From Thamnidium elegans (lineage: Eukaryota > Mucoromycota > Mucoromycetes > Mucorales > Mucoraceae): DNA of 64,000 nt. Below are positions 12,222-23,161 of the stretch, piece after piece (position 1 is the first letter of the stretch; each line of letters opens with the position of its first letter). The DNA lies in NCBI GenBank assembly GCA_025201345.1, contig JAIXMG010000021.1, positions 344,501-408,500 of the forward strand. Direction: 5' to 3'. The notes below the pieces were generated by a model that did not search any database, was not told the DNA's origin, and was given only the letters and a program-made list of their open reading frames with translations. A program made the position numbers and the translations under genes.

Positions 12222-12291
12222 AAACGGTTTTCTTAGGAACCACCGCAAAAATTCTTTCGAACCACCGGTCTGTACATAGGAAGCTTAGGAT
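12222..12291. repeat. palindromic dispersed repeat, copy A (partial)
   Basis: About 70 bp, from ACGGTTTTCTTAGG to GAAGCTTAGGAT, closely match 31665-31735 with only a few substitutions and one indel. The core CTTTCGAACCACCGG is a member of a motif that recurs in both orientations in this family. The right half of the element seen in the 31.7-kb copy is not contiguous here; a similar right half begins at 12753. Confidence 0.8.
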
Positions 12292-12523
12292 TTTTTTTTC
12301 TTTGAAATTAGATTAATGTATAAATTTGTGATTTAGAGTTCCGGAAAAAGTAATTAAAAAAAGGAAAAAAGAGGGTAGATGAGCTAGAGTTCTATAACTA
12401 AACATTCCGTTTTTACTCGATTATATCATTGATCTCGTCTATCGAAATGAGTGAACGGGATATTGACAACTCAAAAAGTGCTATTGCCTGCTGATCGATC
12501 CAGGAAGACTGGTCGAATATACA

Positions 12524-12751
12524 TCACCAATGGTATTGCCAAATAATTTCAAGAACGATACCAAGTGACAGAATGATGTCCTCAGGGATCTGTTGACAGG
12601 CCTTGTCGTGCAAAGTAAAGAGAGCAATCCATACCGTTTCCGGAAAAGGAAAAGTGTCATTAAGATTCATATCTTCTATTGCAGAGAGTCCATTTATGAA
12701 AGCAGGAAACAAAGAGTTCATTAGTTTCGGATCCTGATCGACATATACCAC
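12524..12751 (-). CDS. 75-residue ORF between repeat pieces, function unknown
   Basis: An uninterrupted ORF beginning MVYVDQDPKLMNSLFPAF and ending LEIIWQYHW. Composition is less biased than typical shadow ORFs here. Its position between two pieces of the palindromic repeat (12222-12291 and 12762-12845) suggests a remnant of a mobile element or a captured gene. I recognise no domain. It may be only a fragment, since upstream sequence towards 12845 reads into the hairpin. Confidence 0.25.
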   Translation of the reverse strand: MVYVDQDPKLMNSLFPAFINGLSAIEDMNLNDTFPFPETVWIALFTLHDKACQQIPEDIILSLGIVLEIIWQYHW

Positions 12752-12761
12752 AGAAGCTTAG

Positions 12762-12845
12762 GATCAGGTATCCGGCGGTCTGAAAGCAGTATCCTCTAGA
12801 CAATACAACTACGAGATACTGCTTTCAGGCCACCGGATATCCGAT
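12762..12845. repeat. palindromic dispersed repeat, copy B (hairpin)
   Basis: Imperfect inverted repeat: left arm 12763-12793 (ends CTGAAAGCAGTATC) and right arm 12815-12845 (starts GATACTGCTTTCAG), with a 21-nt loop. Roughly 27 of 31 positions pair. The preceding GAAGCTTAGGATC is shared with copies A and C. Both arms carry the family core CTTTC-N3-CACCGG, in opposite orientation. Confidence 0.85.
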
Positions 12846-13284
12846 TATAAGGAGGGGCTGGATGTTTTGACAACTTTTTTTTTCTCTTTGATCCAAAAAA
12901 AAAAAAAAATGACCATAAGCTTCAACGTTCTAAATTACCCAGTTCGTAAAATTCCAAAACATCAAATTTGTCTTCAAAATTTCTTCTTCAAGGAAAAAAC
13001 ATACACTAATGTCTTGGCCATTCTAAACAATTGATCTCTTGAAAACCCCGTCGCAGTTTTCAAAAGTACTATCGACCAAGTCTGGACAATGGCGTTCCCG
13101 TTGTTTATGTGAGTATATTTTTTTTTAAAAAAAACCCCCTACATTTAAACTAATATGAAACGCAGGATATTTCGTTATGTCAAGAAAAACTTGAAAAAAG
13201 TCCCTTAGAAGGGTGTATATGTGACAAAAGGGATCATAGTAAACGTGAAAGAGCCCCCACCCCCAGACTTGCTCCATCCCTCAG
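12846..13284. other. intergenic with possible exon remnants
   Basis: Contains short open stretches starting at 12909 (MTISFNVLNYPVRKIPK..., stopped by TGA) and 13089 (MAFPLFM, then GTGAGT donor). None can be joined into an intact gene. They may be degraded exons of the gene whose last exon survives at 13285-13500. Confidence 0.4.
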
Positions 13285-13500
13285 GATTGCTCCACTGTTG
13301 TCGATGCCCCTCCTCCAGCTAGCGAAAATAGTTCTTCTGCCGGTCCTACTACGGATATTACAACCCATAAACGACCTTATCTTGACAGAATGAATTTCTA
13401 TTTAAAACGCGCACGTATTTTATTAGAAGATGAAATAAAGGAAGATGAAACAAAGCTCAACGTAAAAAAAAGGCAATTAGAACAATTGATGAAAATTTAG
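13285..13500 (+). pseudogene. orphan terminal exon, probable gene remnant
   Basis: An open frame behind a CCCTCAG acceptor reads DCSTVVDAPPPASENSSSAG, then HKRPYLDRMNFYLKRARILL, then an acidic/basic helical stretch ending KKRQLEQLMKI and a TAG at 13498-13500. It has real codon texture and a Pro/Ser linker followed by a likely coiled coil. No intact upstream coding sequence can be joined: upstream frames carry stops. It is therefore called a remnant; an unusual exon structure is possible. Confidence 0.35.
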
Positions 13501-13749
13501 TTGCTGAACACGCTATATCAAAGTGCTCCTATTTATAATAAAACGACCACTTTTTATCATTCCAATTTTTTGTGTTGTTAGTGCCTTTAATTCGAATACA
13601 ATCGAACGGCTGCTATACAAGCTGGGCATAAGTTTTTTTTACTGAGTAAATCACATGAATAACAAGTCACGGTTCTGAGTCAATTTATAGCCCCATTCTT
13701 GCCAACGAAATACCCCCTTCTTCTTTATCAATCAAAAAAAAAAAAAAAA

Positions 13750-14233
13750 ATGGGTCACCTGTAAGTTTTTTTTTTAAAAAAAAAAAAAAAGTCATCTTGT
13801 TAAACACTATTTCATAACTAGAGTTACTTTGGCTACGTGTTCATTGAACCAATGGGCCATGGATTTCGAAGGCAACCTTGAACGTATTTTAGAAAGTATT
13901 CGAATTGCAAAAGAAAAAGGTGCCAAGTTACGTGTTGGACCTGAACTTGAAGTAACGTAAGTTATCTTGGACCGTTTTTTTTTTTTTACATTGAAGTTAA
14001 GTATGACTGTAATAGAGGTTACGGTTGTCAAGATCATTTTTTGGAAGGTAAAAAAAAAAAAAAAAAGACGAAAAAGAAAAAAATGTAATATTGACAGAGA
14101 TGATTAGGCGATACCTATTTACATTCTTGGGAAGTACTTGCGGAGATTTTAAAGAGTGACGAAGCACAGGATATGATTTTAGATATTGGCATGTAAGTAA
14201 AAAAAAAAACCAAAGAAAAACGACCACAACAAA

Positions 14234-14268
<35 letters not shown>

Positions 14269-16180
14269 CTGTCATGCATAAATCAGTTAAATATAACTGT
14301 CGTGTAATTATCGCTGATGGCAAAATCGTACTGATTCGCCCCAAGATTTTTTTGGCCAACGACGGTAACTACCGTGAATTACGATTCTTCACTCCCTGGA
14401 CCACAAGAAAAGTAGAGCAATACTATTTACCTCGTATGATTTCCAAAATTACTGGCCAGGTAATATTATAAACAGAAACACACGCACATATACTCATACA
14501 CAACAGACTCTGGTTCCTATCGGCGATTGTGTGATCAGTACATTAGATACCTGTGTCGGCTGCGAAACCTGCGAAGAACTCTTCACCCCCGCCAGCCCGC
14601 ACATCGCCATGGGCCTCGACGGCGTTGAGATCTTCACCAATAGCAGCGGAAGCCACCACGAGCTCCGTAAACTAAACACCCGTATTGATCTGATCAAAGC
14701 AGCCACACAGAAAGTAGGTGGTATTTACCTCTACGCCAATCAACAAGGCTGTGACGGCGACCGTCTTTACTACGACGGATGTGCCATGATTGTCATGAAC
14801 GGCGATATTATTGCGCAGGGATCTCAATTCTCGCTTCACGACGTTGAGGTGATCACTGCTACTGTGGATTTAGAAGACGTGCGGTCCTACCGCGCACGTA
14901 TGGTAAGCCGTGGTATACAAGCAGAGAACACGCCTGCGTATCAGCGCCAAGAGGTCAAGATGGCATTAACACACAGTTACATTGAAGACGATATCCATAT
15001 CCGACCTACCAAATCACGTGCTCCCTTCTACCACACACCCGAAGAAGAGATTGCATTGGGACCTGCCTGTTGGTTATGGGACTACTTGCGTCGATCAAAG
15101 ACCGCCGGTTACTTTTTACCGTTGAGTGGTGGTATTGACAGTTGTGCTACTGCTACTATCGTTGCCTCCATGTGTCGTCTTGTTGTGAAAGAAGCTGCAA
15201 AAGGTAACAGACATGTGCTGGAAGACGCTCGTCGCTTAGCAGGGGACGCAAACTACACGCCTACCGATCCTCGCGAATTTGCCGGCCGTATCTTCTACAC
15301 ATGCTATATGGGAACCTCCAATTCAAGTAACGAAACGCGTCAACGTGCTAAAGATTTAGCTGCTGTCATCGGCAGTTATCATACCGATCTTGACATGGAC
15401 ACCGTTGTCAAATCGATCCATACCTTGTTTACATTTGTCACTGGAAAATCACCAAATTACAAAGTGCACGGCGGATCCACTACCGAAAATTTGGCGCTTC
15501 AAAACATCCAAGCCCGTCTTCGCATGCTGCTTGCCTACTTGTTTGCACAGCTATTACCTTGGTGCCGTAACGTCAGCGGAAACCTGTTGGTGCTTGGAAG
15601 CGCCAACGTCGACGAAAGCTTACGAGGATACCTTACCAAATACGATTGCAGTAGCGCAGACATCAACCCCATCGGCGCTATTTCCAAACGCGACTTAAAG
15701 AGGTTTATCGCCTACGCCGAAACGAAGTTTGAAATGCCTATTTTAGGAGATTTCCTGTGCGCGGTACCTACTGCTGAACTCGAGCCTATTACCGCGGACT
15801 ACGTGCAGTCGGACGAGGCAGATATGGGCATGTCTTACGACGATCTCTCGCATTACGGCAGACTTCGTAAAGTCAGTCGGTGCGGGCCTTACTCCATGTT
15901 TTCTAAATTGGTGCATGAGTGGGGTGATGACATGCCTCCGACTGAAGTTGCTGCAAAAGTCAAGCGTTTCTTCTTTTACTATTCGATTAATAGACATAAG
16001 CTTACAACTTTAACTCCTGCCTATCATGCCGAAGCGTATAGTACTGATGATAATCGTTTTGATTTAAGACCCTTCTTGTACAACGCTTCGTGGAAATGGC
16101 AATTTAATAAGATTGATAAGCAGGCTCAAGAGTTGGAGAGGTTGACAAGAGAGAAGGAATTGAATAGTCAAGTCGATTAA
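13750..16180 (+). CDS. QNS1: glutamine-dependent NAD+ synthetase
   Basis: A 709-residue two-domain enzyme; exons 13750-13760, 13822-13956, 14016-14047, 14108-14192, 14267-14460 and 14508-16180 join exactly. The N-terminal nitrilase-type glutaminase starts [20 protein letters not shown]. Its catalytic triad is Glu in GPELEVTGYGC, Lys in [15 protein letters not shown] and Cys in [12 protein letters not shown]. The C-terminal synthetase has the ATP-binding P-loop [13 protein letters not shown] and the downstream [19 protein letters not shown]. The enzyme amidates nicotinic acid adenine dinucleotide with glutamine-derived ammonia, the last step of NAD+ synthesis, in cytosol and nucleus. Length matches yeast Qns1 (714). 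The last exon is unusually GC-rich for the window, as expected for a conserved, well-expressed gene. Confidence 0.96.
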
Positions 16181-16331
16181 AAAAAAAAGTTTTTTAATAA
16201 AAAAAAATATATGATGGGATATGCTTTATTTTTAATATAATGTAAATCACTAGGATTTTTTAAAGCTTAGCGGCTATTTGTGAGCTATTTTTATTGCCAC
16301 TTAAAAAAAGGGGAGGGAAGGCGATTTAATA

Positions 16332-16360
16332 CGAAAGAAAAGAAAAGAAAAGAAAAGAAA
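16332..16360. repeat. (GAAAA)n microsatellite
   Basis: Five to six pentamer units lie just beyond the stop codon of the HIBCH-like gene on the opposite strand. Confidence 0.85.
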
Positions 16361-16371
16361 AAAAAAATTAC

Positions 16372-18068
16372 TTACACTTGTCTTTCTATAAAACTCGATA
16401 CCTTTTGTCGAACTCCAAATTTTCCAGGACGACTAGCTTCAAACCAGTTTAAGAGTTCTCCGTCTTTCTTAAGATTGTATCTTCGTATAACATCTCTTAT
16501 CTCCTTATCAGATGGTAAACTATAACGGCTGTACGGGTTTACACAAAAATCAGATTCGGTTGAAAAGTAAAGTTGGTGCGTTTCTAAAGCGTCAAATATC
16601 TTTACACGTATATCATCTTCTACATCAATGTCTTCTAATTTTTTAGGGTACCAGTGTCGTTCTCTTTTACCTGCTACGTGTCCAACCATACCTTCTTTCA
16701 AGTCATGCGTATACTAATGCAGGAGGGTTAATATTTTGTTACTAAAAAAAGAAGAGAACTTACAGGCATTCTTTGCCATAATCTATACTCCATACGAATA
16801 CATTCGTTATACGATAAATGTTCTGCTCGACGAAAGCATTCCAACATAACTTTTAAACTAGTAGGAGAACCTCGAAGAATAGCTTTAACGCAATCAAGGG
16901 CGAATTTACTTGCGTCTTTTGTCAACGCTTTAATAATTTCTTCGACTGAATTATAATTGAAACATCTGCGTTTATACAGTTTAGAAAAAAATAGAGCTTA
17001 AAGCCTTTTTGCTTTTGTATACCTTTCAATCACATCCAACTTGTGTCCAAATAAAGTATAACTAGACGCTTTATGATCTTGTTTCACTGCGTATGATTCA
17101 ATCACTCTGTTAACTGAGTCGTGTGTAGCATCTTCGAGTTCGTTTAGTTCGGCTTGCATAGCCGACAGGTTTGAAGAATGAACATAGTGAGAGGCTAGAC
17201 CACAAAACCTATATACATGATAAATTAGAATTGCATAAAATTGATTATAATGTAGTATATTTACAATGTATCTTCTGCTTGAAGACGGTGACCAGTTAAA
17301 CCAAGATACAAACCCAAGTTGCCATCATAACGTGACAACATAAACGAAGTGCTGCTGTCAATAAACGACCCAATAATAGTTTCAGGCATTGCATACAGCG
17401 TATTTTCTGTAGCTATTCTAAAAGGCACTTGGCCAACTAAACCTGATCCTGCACCCACTATATATAAAAATGTCAGTGTTTTTTTCTTGTAGATAACTAT
17501 TTTATCTTACTAGTAACTCCATCCATAATAGCAACGATGGGTGTATTCATCGTTCCAATAAACTGTAGCAATTCATAGAATTTACCTAGATTAGAAATGA
17601 CTTCATTTGTTGCACCAAGTTCTTCTTTTGAAAGAAGTCCTGCTATGCCTTTAACTGAATGTTACTATTCTATTTTATTTTTATTTTTTTAATTACAACG
17701 TTGATACTTTACTTTTAATGTCACCTCCAGCAGAAAATATCTTTCGCTTATTGTTTCCACCACTGATAGTGATCAATTTAGCATCAGGAGATTTCTCCCA
17801 AACCTAGAAAAAAAAAAAAAAAAAAAAAAAGAAGGGATTAGATGCAATAAAAAAATTAATAGTATAATTTACTTTAAGATACGGATATAAAATAGAAACA
17901 TTTTTGATCCATATAGAGTTGAGATCTCTTGGTTTGTTTAAAACAAGGTGTCGAGATTGCTTGTACTTATGAACAAGGACAACGGGTTCTTCCTATACAT
18001 ACGCGATGAATTATGCCGGTTTATATACTAGCATAACATAAACTTACTTGGATCACTTTATCGGACAT
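16372..18068 (-). CDS. 3-hydroxyisobutyryl-CoA hydrolase-like protein (enoyl-CoA hydratase/isomerase superfamily)
   Basis: Predicted ~430-residue crotonase-fold protein in about eight exons, starting MSDKVIQEEPVVLVHK at ATG 18066-18068. Family marks: KIFSAGGDIKSI (oxyanion-hole region, normally FCAGGD), VAIMDGVTMGAGSGL (second oxyanion loop), and MPETIIGSFID, corresponding to the MPE...G...D catalytic stretch of HIBCH. The C-terminal half has the HIBCH-specific extension. HIBCH hydrolyses 3-hydroxyisobutyryl-CoA in mitochondrial valine catabolism. In fungi such proteins have also been described as the mitoribosomal subunit Ehd3/mS47, so that role is possible. No clear mitochondrial presequence is seen at the chosen start. 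Several residues deviate (Ser for Cys in SAGGD; Ser at the second glycine of the VGG-like loop), so activity is uncertain. Confidence 0.8.
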
Positions 18069-19159
18069 GGAGCGCCTTTTTCTTTTTTTTTAAAAAAAAT
18101 ATGTAAGAAAGAAAGAAAAAAAGGTGAAGTAGTTTGCTTTTATATTTACATGGTACATGCATAAGCTAACTTTTTCATTTTTTCGTACGGCAAAAAAAAG
18201 AAAAAAAGAAAGAACGCCCCAAACTGATATAAAAAAGGGAGAGACTTTAGTACATATTACTTTACAAGTTTGGAGAGGGATATTTTAATGCATATCTTTA
18301 AGAACATATTGGGGTAAAAAAGAAAAAATTGCGCGTACAAAAAAACGATTGATACCAAGATAACGGTTTTCCTATTATTGCATACCGTACGGACATTTTT
18401 TATGCAATGCAGTACGGTATTATATCTAATTTGGAACTATCATAGTAAAAAAGTAACTGTAATGATCGGCATTAGTTTTAACTAGTACAGGTTTATTTTT
18501 ATTTTAATTAACTCGTCATTGACTTATCATCATAAGTAAAAATGCTTTTATCACCGCACACGCGTTGAGCAATACAACAAACTAATAAAGCATGAGAGAA
18601 ACATATATTTCCTTTTATTGTAGTAGTAATACATAAAAATAGTTTGTTTTTTTTTCATGTATGTAAGCTGCATATTAGTTTAATCACGTCAGTCGATGAA
18701 TCCCTTTCCAATTAAAATAATAAAATGATAACTCTTCAATTCCTACAAAAAAAAAACACAGAAAATTTTAATGTGGGCAGATAAAAAAAAATAACCATAG
18801 TGATCGATAAGCTTGCTCACTCCTTTATTAGCATATTTGAGTACAAGGATATTATTGGTTACCATGCACGCACACAGAAATACATGTAGTGTTACCCAAT
18901 TGACTATCGATTAAATGCATACTTTTGCACATGAAGGAATAAGTTTATTTGTTTTAAAATAGTATAGGCGTTTTAAATAGGAAAAAGGTCACCCACCAAA
19001 AAAAAAAAAAAGGAGCATGTGATCAACGAAGAGTATTGAAATAAAAATACCATTTATAATTACGTGCATTTTACAGCTTATAATATATGTATATATATAT
19101 ATCATTCGATATTTCTATTTGAAGTTAAAAACACGGCCCATAGATGTCCGAATTTCCCT
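18069..19159. other. intergenic, AT-rich, one small palindrome
   Basis: No ORF or RNA gene could be supported. The only structured element seen is an inverted repeat: ATACCGTAC at 18382-18390 and GTACGGTAT at 18412-18420, perfect over 9 bp with a 21-nt spacer. Confidence 0.55.
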
Positions 19160-19480
19160 TTATACCAAATGTCCTGAGTTTACAGCATGACCAATAGCAG
19201 AACCTACTTGTGTTCCAGCATTTTTAGCAGACGCTTCGATATCCTCTTTTGTTCCTGGCACTGTTGGGTTTTCTATTCCGCTCATCGTACTTTTCACGCC
19301 TTCCTTTATAGCTAAAAGTGCCCAACCTACGGTACGAACTAATCCATCATCGCGTTTCTGTAATTTATCTGTATCCATTCTTGATGCTTGTGAGTGTCGT
19401 TTTGTAGGTGCTGCTTGCACCATAAGACCAAAAGCGAGCGTAAAAACTATAATGAGTACTGCGATTGATCTTTGAAGCAT
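19160..19480 (-). CDS. small secreted protein with dibasic processing sites
   Basis: A 106-residue intronless ORF starting at ATG 19478-19480. An in-frame upstream codon extends the frame but lacks a signal peptide. Residues 1-25 (MLQRSIAVLIIVFTLAFGL, then MVQAA) form a signal peptide with a likely cut after VQA. The mature part has two Kex2-type sites (TKRHS, LQKRDDG), no cysteines, a TVGWALLAIKEGVK helix and a Gly/Ala-rich end (AGTQVGSAIGHAVNSGH). This layout fits a small secreted peptide or effector-like protein released by Kex2; no family recognised. The gene stands alone in about 3 kb of non-coding DNA. The promoter on its right has no clear TATA box. Confidence 0.6.
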   Translation of the reverse strand: MLQRSIAVLIIVFTLAFGLMVQAAPTKRHSQASRMDTDKLQKRDDGLVRTVGWALLAIKEGVKSTMSGIENPTVPGTKEDIEASAKNAGTQVGSAIGHAVNSGHLV

Positions 19481-21155
19481 TTTTATTTTTAAAAAAAAAG
19501 TAGTGATAAATGGGGGTCTATATTTTGCGAGGGATGTTATATACAAATTGTTTAAAAGAAAGGGAATAAAATATAAATTAAAAAAGAAACGTCTAGATGG
19601 TTTTCTTTTTTTTTAAAAAAAAAGAAAGTAGTTTTTATATATATACATTGAACCTCCTTTTTTTTTTAGTGCTTTAGATTGTCATGTTAACAAACTGCAT
19701 AAACGACCATGTAATTTATTTCAGTATCTTTTTTAAACAAGAATAGCTACCTCCTATATACCACTCTCTTTCTCTCTTTCTCTCTTTCTCCCTTTTTTTC
19801 TTTGATACTATCTGAAAAAAAAAAACCCACTATATATACACTCTTTATTTTAAGCTATAAAAAAATCGAATAATTTTTAGTTGAAAAAGGGAAAGGGAAA
19901 GGGAAAGGGTTAAAAAGGGAAAAACGCAGTAACAAGTGATAATTATGTTCTGAATTAAAAAGAATACATGATCCCTAACTTTATAATAGACACTATCCAA
20001 ATTAAAAAGATTACAGTGAAAACGTTGGGCGTCACCAGTTTTTTTTTATTTTTTTTAGTGAGGGTCCAAGATGTTAGTTAGCCTTTTCTAAAAATGTCAT
20101 GCCTTTCTGCCAAGCACACAAGAAGAAGAAGAAAAAGTTCGTGGGAACGGGAAAGATCTATTCACACGATAGCAAAAAATGTAAGCTCACTACCGAAAAA
20201 GAAAATCAAAATTCGGGTAACTAAGTCTAGTAGGCATTGGTTACCTCACTTTTATATGTGACATGGAAAAAAAAAAAAACGCTCAAATAGTCTTGACAGT
20301 ATTGACAGTGGCTTTTTTTTTTTTTTTTTTTTTTTTTATAAGTATACATCTTTTCTCTTTACGTAAAGAAAATTTTAACGTTATACTTTTTTCGATCTGC
20401 TAATTTTTTTTTGGCTGTCGGGGTTATTCTTTAGATGCTCGAGAAAACTTTCTTTTTGATAATAGAATGAAGATACAGACAAATCAAATTCACTTTGTAC
20501 CCCGGTATAAGACCTTGTGCTTTTTTTTTTCGGAAACACATCATTGTAATACCATTTGAGCCAATAAAGAAAACCGCTCAAATTAATACCATCTTTTGTT
20601 TCGTGTGAAATTTAAACTCGCGATTGTGAGAACATGCTATAATGTTATTAGGTCCCCCCTTTTTTTTTTCTGTATTCGTATTACATTTGTCAAAACATGT
20701 GTTAAAGAAAAATAAAGCCATCTTTTTCAGTTCATAAATCAACCAATTGAAGCCAAAATATACTTTTTTAAAGGGACAAAAAATATCATTTTTTAGTTAT
20801 TGCATTTATATTATACCATCTTATTAAAAACTAAAGTTTCTTATTATCAGTGTTATCAGTCGCACAATGTGCAATTGAATCTAATATTACAACGTAAACC
20901 TTTTATCCTAATTAGTAAACTCCATCGAAAAAAAAAGCATATGACCTTTTAATTATTATTTTGAAAGAAATATAACGTTAATGATTTGTTGGGGATTCAT
21001 TTCTGTCTCACAGAATGCAGAAACCAAGGAAACTTAAGAAGGCTGCTTATTAGCTCTTGATTACGAACGGTTTCGGGGGAAAAAAAATTATATATAAGCC
21101 AACCATTTTATTTCAAATTGTATATTTTATTTTATAAACTTTCATTTATACAATA
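19481..21155. other. long intergenic stretch with AAAGGG repeats and TATA box at the right end
   Basis: No convincing gene. It contains four GGGAAA units (about 19886-19912), a CTCTTT-rich tract (19762-19800) and a T run over 20 nt at 20312-20338. A 55-codon basic open frame at 20094 and an ORF at 20381-20581 (no ATG start) were judged spurious. TATATAAG at 21091-21098 lies 58 bp before the transporter ATG and is a probable TATA box. Confidence 0.5.
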
Positions 21156-22533
21156 ATGTCATTTACTGGCGATAAGAAAGATCTTAAGCATAAGGATTTC
21201 TCCACACATGCTACAAGTGGTACATATATATATTTAAACTTTTTATATTTTGCCTTACATTAACATTTCTTTTTCTCCTGTAGAGCGCGATTTTGAAATC
21301 GGAAGTCTAAGTGATAAAGATGTACTTGTTGATATTGACCGATCCAACGCTGGTTCGTCCTGGATGGCCTATTTCAACGTTGTTTGTGTTGTAGCCGGTA
21401 CAGGTATTCTCGGTATCCCGTACGCTTTAAGACAAGGTGGCTGGATGGGTCTTCTCATCTTATTCTTGGCCTGGACCATGTCCTCCTACACCTCTACAGT
21501 TTTGATCCGACTCTTATACGTAAACGGTAAAGTCCGCATGAGCACCTACAAAGAAGTCGCTACTGCTGCCTTTGGTCCAATCGGTGGCTGGCTTACTTTC
21601 TTCTTCAACACCTGGATTGTGCTGGGTGCTCCTATTCTTTACATGGTACTTTCTGGCTCTAACTTTAACGAACTCTGTAAGGGAACTGCTGGTGAAATCG
21701 GTTCCGATAACTGGACAATTATTCTTAGTGTTGTTATTGCTATCCCTTTTATCTTGGTCAAGACCATGAAGGAAGTTGCTTGGATGAGCGCCGTCGGTGT
21801 CATTGCTATCTTTATGGTTGTATTCGTCGTCTGGATTATGGCTATTATCGATCAACCTAACCAGGTAAATATCAGCCATGATCCTGTTATCTGGGACATG
21901 TTCCCTATTGCTCTTGCTACCATTTCATTCAGTTTCGGTGGTAACGTTGTCTATCCTAACGTTGAAGCTTCTATGAAAAAACCTCGCAATTGGGCCAAGG
22001 TCTCTTGGGGTGCTTTAAGTACTTGTGCCGCCATGTATCTTATTGTTGCTGTTTCTGGCTATTACGTTTATGGTACTACCGTTGAAAACCCTGTCTATAC
22101 CTCCCTTCCCGAGAACGCTGGTCGTACTGTTGCTATTATCGTCATCACCATCAACGTCTTGTTGTCCGCTCCTATTTTAACTACTTCTTTCTCCTTGGAT
22201 TTGGAAGAGATGTTCAATATCTCGGTAGAAAGACATGGTAAAGTCAAGGAATTCATTTACCGTGCCATTCTTCGTATTATTATCATGGTAGTTATCTGTG
22301 TCGTTGCTGTTGTTGTTCCTCATTTCGGTGCCTTGATGTCTTTAATTGGTGCCTTTGCTAACTGTGCACTTATCTTTATTTTCCCTGTTCTCTTCGACTT
22401 TAAATTGGCTGGGTTCCGTCACAAGCCTTACTATGAACTTGCTTGGTGTGCTCTCACTGTTCTTCTTGGTTTAGTTGGTTTAATCTTTGGTACCATCGAA
22501 GCCATCAAGGAATTAATTGCTGCTTATCAGTAA
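21156..22533 (+). CDS. amino acid/auxin permease (AAAP) family transporter, vacuolar AVT-like
   Basis: A 437-residue membrane protein from two exons, 21156-21219 and 21284-22533. The short first exon encodes MSFTGDKKDLKHKDFSTHATS and splices in frame to ERDFEIGSLSDKD. About 11 hydrophobic segments follow. The first has the AAAP signature GTGILGIPYALRQGGW; others include FSFGGNVVYPNVEASMKKP and FTGALMS-type FGALMSLIGAFANCALIF. The family moves amino acids with protons across the plasma or vacuolar membrane; the GxGILGxPYA start and length resemble yeast Avt1/Avt3-type vacuolar transporters, but its long N-terminus is absent. Codon use is GC-richer than neighbours, suggesting good expression. 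Substrate cannot be predicted. Confidence 0.9.
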
Positions 22534-22877
22534 ACCCATAGTCTATCTACTTTCTTTTTTAAACCCTTCTTTTTTTGTGTGTGTGTATATACCCTAATCC
22601 TCAAATTTTTTTTTTCTTAATTATAATAATATATCTTAGCTTAAATTTTTAACATAAATTACGTACGATCTGCTTGATGACTTCATATAAATTGGATATA
22701 ATGATATCATTTGGTTACACCAAAAACCTTAATATAGTCTAAAAATCATGCTAATTTTTTTTCTTTTTTCCTTTGTGACGAGTGTTCCAGATTTTTACAA
22801 AAAAAAAAATTGTATAAATACCAAAAAAGAACTGATCATTTAATTTTTTTATTTTTATTATTCCTATAAACAAAAAA
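22534..22877. promoter_or_regulatory. intergenic with TATA box for the small ORF
   Basis: Holds the 3' flank of the transporter and, at 22813-22820, TATAAATA 58 bp before ATG 22878. A GTGTGTGTGT tract lies near 22577-22586. Confidence 0.5.
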
Positions 22878-23120
22878 ATGTCTAATACCAACAAGAACGA
22901 AAACGTCGATGCTACAACACACCCTTCCGTCTACCGAGACACAATCAACCAAAAGGTGAATCAAAAGGTGACTGGGTGCAAAACTGAATGCTCAAAGAAC
23001 GAAAGTAAAGGTCAAGACGACTGGGACTTATACCCAAACATGATCCGACAAGTCGAAAACCAAGGGTCTCCCGAACAAGTTGAACATCTTCATGACTTGG
23101 AGCATACATCAAGCAGATAA
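22878..23120 (+). CDS. small hydrophilic protein, 80 residues, unknown
   Basis: Intronless ORF starting MSNTNKNENVDATTHPSVYR and ending LEHLHDLEHTSSR-like (HDLEHTSSR). It is rich in Asn, Lys, Glu and Gln with two cysteines (GCKTECSK) and no membrane segment. Support comes from an ATG with an A-rich leader, a well-placed TATA box and non-random codon texture; the repeated NQKVNQKV and even charge suggest a disordered protein. No family recognised. It converges on the phospholipase gene, with 41 bp between stop codons, so their 3' UTRs overlap. Confidence 0.55.
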   Translation: MSNTNKNENVDATTHPSVYRDTINQKVNQKVTGCKTECSKNESKGQDDWDLYPNMIRQVENQGSPEQVEHLHDLEHTSSR

Positions 23121-23161
23121 AAACCTAACAAATAATGTACATAATAAACTACTTTCTTTAT

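Noticed and set aside
15390..15997. ORFs on both strands inside the NAD+ synthetase gene
   Set aside because: Overlap the large, well-supported QNS1 exon in other frames.
18382..18420. 9-bp perfect inverted repeat ATACCGTAC/GTACGGTAT as a possible terminator or binding site
   Set aside because: Too short to stand out in 64 kb, and not near a gene end or start.
20094..20261. 55-codon basic ORF beginning MSCLSAKHTRRRRK
   Set aside because: Short, extremely basic, no promoter or homology support.
20381..20581. 66-codon minus-strand ORF (SGFLYWLKWYYNDVFPKK...)
   Set aside because: Has no ATG (first codon TTG) and no upstream exon found; looks coding-like for 18 residues only.
21514..21879. 121-codon minus-strand ORF
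   Set aside because: Antisense of the AAAP transporter, with no independent start or splice support.
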